In this document: positions 37,857-41,824 of the stretch, piece after piece
Position numbering within the stretch: position 1 is the stretch's first letter
Layout of the letters: the number at the start of each line of letters is the position of its first letter
Assembly (NCBI RefSeq): GCF_001648595.1
Contig: NZ_LBAW01000027.1
Span: forward strand, 1 to 41,824
DNA: 41,824 bases
Direction: 5' to 3'
From: Legionella bozemanae
GTDB lineage: Bacteria; Pseudomonadota; Gammaproteobacteria; Legionellales; Legionellaceae
Program-made: the position numbers and the translations under genes
Notes under the pieces: model-generated
Databases searched by the model: none
What the model was told of the DNA's origin: nothing
Seen by the model: the letters and a program-made list of their open reading frames with translations, nothing else

Positions 37857-38765
37857 TCATTTTCGAGCCAAGAACTCTAGACAATCCAGGCAAAAATCTC
37901 CCCAATCTGGATTTGATACTACATTAGTTGAAGAGCATTCTTTGTTTGTACAAACTAAACTTGATAGGTAAAACTCATTTTGACAAATAGGGCAAAATAA
38001 AATGCTTTTTCCTTTATTTTTATTATCTAAAAAGTAAGCAAACTTGCATTCATCCGTAATATTATAAGCCGCCATATTAGAATAAGAACACTCAGGACAT
38101 TCATAAAAGCTCTTTACAGCGATATTCAATAAATCGCACGTTTTATCTATCCCTAAGTATTTTTTGAATAAATGTAAATACCTCCAAAGCACAACAGTAT
38201 CTGAACCTGATAACTCTTCGTTTGGGATATAAGGTTTAACTTCGTTAAGCCATGAGTTTTCCCAAAAATCATTAAGAAAAATGAAAATATATTTTGCTAT
38301 TTCTTCAGGTAAAAGAACTTTCGTATAAACACCATGGACAATGGAATTTCTTATTTTTTTAAGAAACTTCATGTCATCTATTAGAGGTTGAGTAAATTTT
38401 TTTTTCTTTATTTCAGAATAAATTTTCAATAATGAATCAAAACCGTGTAAATGAAGTTCGCTAAATTCTTTATCATCCCATTTTTCTGGATTTGAAGAGA
38501 TTATTAAGTAAGGAGACTCAGTGCAAATTTCCTTTTTTAAAAAATTTTCTATACTCTGAAACAATAAAATTAGAATTGCATATAGTTGTTCTTGATTTTG
38601 ATTTATATAATCATTAACAAATATTTCCTTTTCTGATATCTCTTCTTCTGCCTCTGAAATCTGAGTTAAATAATTATCAAAAAAATAAAATTGATCTAGA
38701 CAGAACAAAAAAAGCCTTATACCAAGTTTTTCGAATACAATTTTATCTGGTAAATTTTTAAGCAT
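37857..38765 (-). CDS. HEPN-domain protein with zinc ribbons
   Basis: No named family is recognised. The 302-residue product has a helical N-terminal part with the HEPN ribonuclease signature R-N-x3-H (R139-N140, H144 in KKIRNSIVHG), preceded by the helix LLFQSIENFLKKEI. HEPN proteins often act as RNases in toxin-antitoxin and abortive-infection systems. The C-terminal third has four cysteine pairs, C223/C226, C258/C261, C272/C277 and C292/C295, forming two probable zinc ribbons that could bind nucleic acid. The start codon overlaps the end of the upstream Abi_C-like gene as ATGCTTAA, so expression is coupled. RNase activity is inferred from the motif. Confidence 0.75.
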   Translation of the reverse strand: MLKNLPDKIVFEKLGIRLFLFCLDQFYFFDNYLTQISEAEEEISEKEIFVNDYINQNQEQLYAILILLFQSIENFLKKEICTESPYLIISSNPEKWDDKEFSELHLHGFDSLLKIYSEIKKKKFTQPLIDDMKFLKKIRNSIVHGVYTKVLLPEEIAKYIFIFLNDFWENSWLNEVKPYIPNEELSGSDTVVLWRYLHLFKKYLGIDKTCDLLNIAVKSFYECPECSYSNMAAYNITDECKFAYFLDNKNKGKSILFCPICQNEFYLSSLVCTNKECSSTNVVSNPDWGDFCLDCLEFLARK

Positions 38766-39180
38766 ACAAGTCCCTTTTCATCTTTAGAATATAAACTTTA
38801 AATACAGATTCAAGTATATTGCATGCTGCAGAAACAGCTTCTTTAGGTTCAGTATATATTTTGGTCAGTGCGCGTTGAAACTCTTCTTCAATAGAAGGCA
38901 CATCTCGGGTCTTAATTATTTCCCATAAATGTTTACTTGGAGCGGACTTTCCGTCATGAATAATACCTCCTGTTATGTAAGTTAAATTTGATTTTTCTAA
39001 CTGACGTATCAATTTTTCTTTTAATGCTTTTAAAGAATTTGGCGATGGTTCTATAGGAAATGCCGCATCTAGTTCAGAGTTTTCTTCTACCTGCAAATCC
39101 ATATAATTTTCAATTAGTTTTCCTAAAACAATTAATGGGGCACACGATTCATTATTAATTCTTCGTAGCCATTCCTGCAC
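38758..39180 (-). CDS. short Abi_C-like protein
   Basis: The 140-residue product resembles the first half of proteins with an Abi_C domain (abortive-infection protein-like C-terminal, a HEPN relative). The segment ALTKIYTEPKEAVSAACNIL then ESVFKVYILK matches the entry into that domain. The N-terminal part has GGIIHDGKSAPSKHLWEIIKTRD. The protein ends soon after, so the second half of Abi_C with its catalytic R-x4-H region is missing. Either the gene is truncated or the protein works with the HEPN protein whose start it overlaps. It is divergent from the small membrane protein at 39386. Confidence 0.6.
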   Translation of the reverse strand: MQEWLRRINNESCAPLIVLGKLIENYMDLQVEENSELDAAFPIEPSPNSLKALKEKLIRQLEKSNLTYITGGIIHDGKSAPSKHLWEIIKTRDVPSIEEEFQRALTKIYTEPKEAVSAACNILESVFKVYILKMKRDLYA

Positions 39181-39385
39181 TTTGGCAAATGATTTGACAG
39201 TATTGATATAATAGGTTGTGGTATTTTGGGTTTCACAAAATTCTTCTTATTCAAAATTGCTTTTATTGAGCAATTATAACCTCAATTATTATATTTCAAA
39301 GAAATGTGTTTTTGAGATATAACAAATTCACAAAATAAATGATTATCCTATACTTGTATCTATAAATAATTACAAACAGTCTCAT

Positions 39386-39682
39386 ATGAAAGCCCAAAAT
39401 GAAATAGCAAAATTTTACAGCCAATTAGAAATCATAGGACTTGAACAAGTAAAAATTAATCTTGCCCAAGGAGTGTATGGGACTGAAAAAAAGAAAAAAC
39501 TAGTAGAAGCATGGATAAATATCAATAAAGAAGCTTCTGATAATCAACATAAGGAACAAAACATTTCTATTGCAGAAGAGGCAAATCAAATTGCAAGAAC
39601 AAGTAATAAAATATCCTGGATTTCATTGATTGTTTCTGTATTAGCCATCCTAATTTCAAGTTTAGTAGCAATATTTAAGTAA
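39386..39682 (+). CDS. small tail-anchored coiled-coil protein
   Basis: The 98-residue product starts MKAQNEIAKFYSQLEIIGLE, continues with a charged helix that could form a coiled coil (about 40-70, EASDNQHKEQNISIAEEANQ), and ends in one membrane segment (about 74-97, KISWISLIVSVLAILISSLV). The N-terminal pattern Y.QLE..G...V...LA.G.YG recurs in small bacterial proteins of unknown function. The topology suggests a cytoplasmic head anchored by a C-terminal helix. An approximate promoter with TTGAGA at 39312 lies upstream. In an accessory region like this it could be a membrane-acting effector, but that is speculation. Confidence 0.65.
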   Translation: MKAQNEIAKFYSQLEIIGLEQVKINLAQGVYGTEKKKKLVEAWININKEASDNQHKEQNISIAEEANQIARTSNKISWISLIVSVLAILISSLVAIFK

Positions 39683-39706
39683 ACTCAAGTTTTCTTTTAT
39701 TACTTA

Positions 39707-40093
39707 AGTCTATGATGCAATATTGAGGCTCATTTGGAAACATCCACAGCAAGCATAGCCTTGATGGAGGCGTAGGCGGAATCAAGGTTTTCCTTTTTGA
39801 GAAAAAAATTTTGCTTATTAAAAGAGAAGCGATAATTTTGTTGAAGAGAAATATATTGACCTCCGGGAAATAAAACCTTGATTCCGCCTACGCCTCCATC
39901 AAGGCTACACTGGCTGTTCTTGGAACACAAATTTTGGCAACCTTACTTGCTGTCTATGAAACCTCTGGGTTGGGGCTGGGCGTTGTTTGTTTGAGGTTAT
40001 GCGTTTGTCTGGTTCTTGATCAATGATTGGTTGAAGTTAATCGCCTATTGGTTTTTTGATTCAAGTGAATCCAATAAGTCAGACTTAATATGA
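39707..40093 (+). pseudogene. 3' end of a P-type cation ATPase, interrupted by a REPIN
   Basis: Remnant of the C-terminal membrane part of a P-type ATPase. Piece one (39707-39754) reads ILRLIWKHPQQ. Piece two resumes at 39909 in the same frame and reads ALAVLGTQILATLLAVY. A frameshift near 39955 leads to PLGWGWALFV, a TGA at 39992-39994 (where TGG/W is expected), and GYAFVWFLINDWLKLIAYWF up to the stop at 40091-40093. These are the last transmembrane helices of plasma-membrane-type proton or cation ATPases. Removing the 154-bp REPIN (39755-39908) rejoins piece one and piece two in frame as QQALAVLGTQ. Most of the gene upstream is gone. Confidence 0.75.
39755..39908. repeat. REPIN inserted in the ATPase remnant
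   Basis: Two perfect 36-base inverted arms (39756-39791 and 39872-39907) surround an 80-base centre. Each arm is a hairpin, CCTTGAT/ATCAAGG, around GGAGGCGTAGGCGGA. The right end has the full GTAG head, the left end ATAG. Stem bases differ from those of the 5354 and 30207 copies at several positions, but pairing is preserved. The flanking ATPase reading frame is continuous across the element. Confidence 0.88.
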
Positions 40094-40157
40094 GATCGTT
40101 GCCATGAGTCAACCAAGAAAATGCTCGCATGCCAACGCCGTTGAATATTTTAAATTT

Positions 40158-40532
40158 TTATGTAAAAGGTAAAAAATGAAAAAATTCCGAATAAAGCATC
40201 CAGCTGTCATCACGTGTATCCCTACCCGCCTGCTTCGCTGCATGGCTAAAATCATTGATGAGAATATTGGGGGTATAGTAAATGATGGAGATATTTTCTC
40301 TAAAGTATTGGGTACGATGCAGCCAGTATTTTTCTAAACATGAAAAAGCCAGATTTATGGCGATTAAATCAAATTGCTCCTTCTGGATAAACTGTACTAT
40401 TTCTTCCGCTTTGTCTGCGTGCATGACACTATACCCCAGATAGCGAAACAAACGCAGTACAAGGACAGTAGTTGATGGATTGTCATCAATCAACAAAATA
40501 TGAGGGGGCCAATTGGATGTGCGTTTCTCCAT
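40158..40532 (-). CDS. receiver-domain protein lacking the phospho-acceptor
   Basis: The 124-residue product is a lone CheY-like receiver. It starts MEKRTSNWPPHILLIDDNPS, with the acidic pair at the usual place (HILLIDDNPS). The strand that should end in the phospho-acceptor aspartate reads FDLIAINLAF, with asparagine in its position. It therefore cannot be phosphorylated in the usual way. No output domain follows. ATG 40532 has AAGGAA eight bases upstream; the longer upstream frame to 40685 has no such site. It may act as a protein-binding adaptor, or be decaying like its neighbours. Confidence 0.75.
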   Translation of the reverse strand: MEKRTSNWPPHILLIDDNPSTTVLVLRLFRYLGYSVMHADKAEEIVQFIQKEQFDLIAINLAFSCLEKYWLHRTQYFRENISIIYYTPNILINDFSHAAKQAGRDTRDDSWMLYSEFFHFLPFT

Positions 40533-41227
40533 GGATAAGTTCCTTTTTGCAATAACAATCTGAAAATATTTCAGGAAACGTACCACGCACGCTGCACGAA
40601 CACATTCTGAGGGGAGAAAATCAACGAGGCGACCGCAGTGCTCCATTGATTCTCGAACCAACAGAACATGCCCCGCACATGTCACACATGATCACCGGTT
40701 ACGAAATTGTAACCGACGATAAATATGATAAACTGTACTTAGCCATGATTCTAGTTGACGCTAGGATTATGGTTAGTGCAGCGCTGGTGTTCGTAGCACC
40801 GGCGCGGCACGCTTCAAGATTAGTTTAGGTCTCTTTTAAACAAAAAGTCAACCAATCCTATGCGTTATAATGGCCCAATGAATCCTCAGATTTTTAAATT
40901 TTAATCTCCGATTCATTGAATTAAATAAAAAACGCCCGTGGCTTGCACTACAAACGTGTAAGCCCCCCCCTAGGGCCTCATCACTCTTTTTCCGCCTCGT
41001 GATGACATGATGACTCTTTTTTTGACATACGTACAAATAAATATCATAGACGCAAGAAAACAAACTGTAAATCCTCCATCAATGCCACATAAACGGAAAG
41101 CAACACTAATTCTTCGAGAATATTAAGAAAAAATTTTTTTGAATTTTTTAGCTATTTATTATTCTTTAGAGAATGTTGGTGATATAAATTTAGCTGTATA
41201 CTAGGGGTAACTGGGTATCAAAAAAAG
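40533..41227. other. intergenic stretch with several hairpins, no convincing gene
   Basis: Structures seen: a dyad CGGTTAC/GTAACCG (40696-40715) upstream of the receiver gene, possibly an operator; a GC-rich imperfect stem GTGCAGCGCTGGTG/CACCGGCGCGGCAC (40776-40810); CAATGAATC/GATTCATTG (40876-40918); GGCTTGCAC/GTGTAAGCC between GCCC and GGGC, with TTTTTT following on the minus strand (about 40926-40977); and TCATCAC/GTGATGA (about 40979-41006). Open frames here are short and not protein-like. Confidence 0.45.
40926..40977 (-). terminator. possible minus-strand terminator
   Basis: Read on the minus strand, GCCC and the arm GGCTTACAC pair with GTGCAAGCC and GGGC, followed by GTTTTTTATTT. It has the shape of a rho-independent terminator, but no intact minus-strand gene precedes it. 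Confidence 0.4.
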
Positions 41228-41741
41228 ATGAAGGGTGTAGAAGCATCATTGATCAAATATAACCCGCTCTATCCATTCTCCTCGTGGATTATTAGAAATA
41301 TCGAAAAAAGCTCATCGGATATAAAAATTGAAATTTTACCAGGAATTTCAAGCTTAGATTGCTTGTTCTGTGATTTGCGTGTGGATCCTGGATCTTGTGG
41401 AATTCAAGCTTATGAATCAACAGAATTTATTAATAAATAATTACAAAATTAACTCAGATAGTCATTTGGTTTTATGGCAAATAGGGGTAATTGGTATAAA
41501 TACCATTATTAATGATAAGAAAGCGCTTGATTGTCAAGCTGAGCGAATGCACGCATTGCGTAAAATGAAAGAAAAATTATTAATATGGTATGAAGAAGAT
41601 CACCCTATTATTTTATATACTGCATCAATGTATCCCTCTATATCTTTTGAGAGAGTAGATAGTTCAATCTCTCAATTAGATAAAATAGTGATCCATCGAT
41701 TATCTACAGCTTATATTCCACCAAAGATCAACAATCCATAG
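41228..41741 (+). pseudogene. tetrapyrrole-methylase family fragment, borosin N-methyltransferase-like
   Basis: Remnant of a SAM-dependent methyltransferase of the tetrapyrrole-methylase superfamily. Part one (41228-41440) has IEILPGISSLDCLFCDLRVD and then PGSCGIQAYESTEFINK. A one-base insertion near 41438 shifts the frame, and part two continues NYKINSDSHLVLWQIGVIG, EEDHPIILYTASMYP and VIHRLSTAYIPPK up to the stop at 41739-41741. The order GIS..D.LF.DL..DPG, then SHLVLWQ..V.G, DHP..LY.A...P and LST.Y.PP matches bacterial borosin alpha-N-methyltransferases, which methylate peptide backbones. The first 100 or so residues, with the SAM site, are missing. A generic tetrapyrrole methylase is the alternative. 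Confidence 0.7.
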
Positions 41742-41824
41742 CGTAGAACATGTCATGTATAAAGGCACGTTCAGTTTTCAAGTGCGAATTTCCCCTTGCG
41801 GATTTAAGCGCTCTTTGTACTCAT

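Noticed and set aside
39730..39930. 66-codon minus-strand frame
   Set aside because: It is the translation of the REPIN arms and loop.
40104..40172. Short peptide frame MSQPRKCSHANAVEYFKF as a transposase start
   Set aside because: The first residues resemble starts of some Y1 transposases, but the similarity ends at once and the frame stops after 22 codons.
40646..40828. 60-codon plus-strand frame upstream of the receiver gene
   Set aside because: No ribosome site, spans two palindromes, and the translation resembles no protein I know.
41370..41741. Separate gene of 123 residues
   Set aside because: Its first 23 codons read out of frame through the preceding methylase fragment; the rest continues that fragment after a one-base shift, so the two belong to one broken gene.
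33286..41824. Direct repeat of the tRNA-Pro 3' end (attR)
   Set aside because: I looked for copies of GTTCGATTC..CACTCCGACCA further on and saw none in the window.

Overview
The window is a piece of a Legionella chromosome, or a very close relative. The evidence is a complete enhA-enhB-enhC operon (17497-22444), a letA/gacA-type response regulator beside uvrC, AT-rich base composition, and a cluster of large orphan proteins of the kind Legionella exports through Dot/Icm. I cannot name the species from the sequence alone.

Layout. 1-11330 is mostly housekeeping: tyrS; an M23 cell-wall endopeptidase; a SpmA/SpmB-like membrane pair; a DUF1460 lipid/peptidoglycan amidase-like protein; leucyl aminopeptidase pepA overlapping holC; a DUF1840 protein; a second M17 aminopeptidase; murJ; and rpsT with a clear promoter and terminator. 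11625-17183 holds four minus-strand genes with no recognisable enzymatic domain, best read as candidate Dot/Icm effectors. One is a seven-repeat alpha-solenoid ending in Cys-Cys-Phe. 17497-22444 is enhABC (envelope and host-entry factors). 22706-33285 is again core: uvrC, letA (TTG start), phhA, a cinA-like gene, obgE, rpmA, rplU, rplY with a hairpin leader, pth, ychF, ispB and a tRNA-Pro(CGG).

From the tRNA to the end (33286-41824) the content changes to accessory DNA. It holds an orphan nucleotide-cyclase-fold protein, a HigA antitoxin whose HigB toxin is wrecked by frameshifts and a stop codon, an OLD-type ATPase/TOPRIM nuclease directly downstream of the antitoxin, and an Abi_C-like protein overlapping a HEPN plus zinc-ribbon protein. 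There is also a small tail-anchored protein, the 3' remnant of a P-type cation ATPase, a phosphoacceptor-less receiver protein, and a frameshifted, N-terminally truncated tetrapyrrole-methylase relative similar to borosin peptide N-methyltransferases. This is most simply a decaying defence island next to a tRNA gene. No integrase or duplicated tRNA end is visible.

Throughout the window there are inverted pairs of a GTAG-headed REP sequence (REPINs). Their stems covary while their loop is conserved. One pair sits as a clean 154-bp insertion inside the P-type ATPase remnant, with the reading frame continuous on both sides of it.
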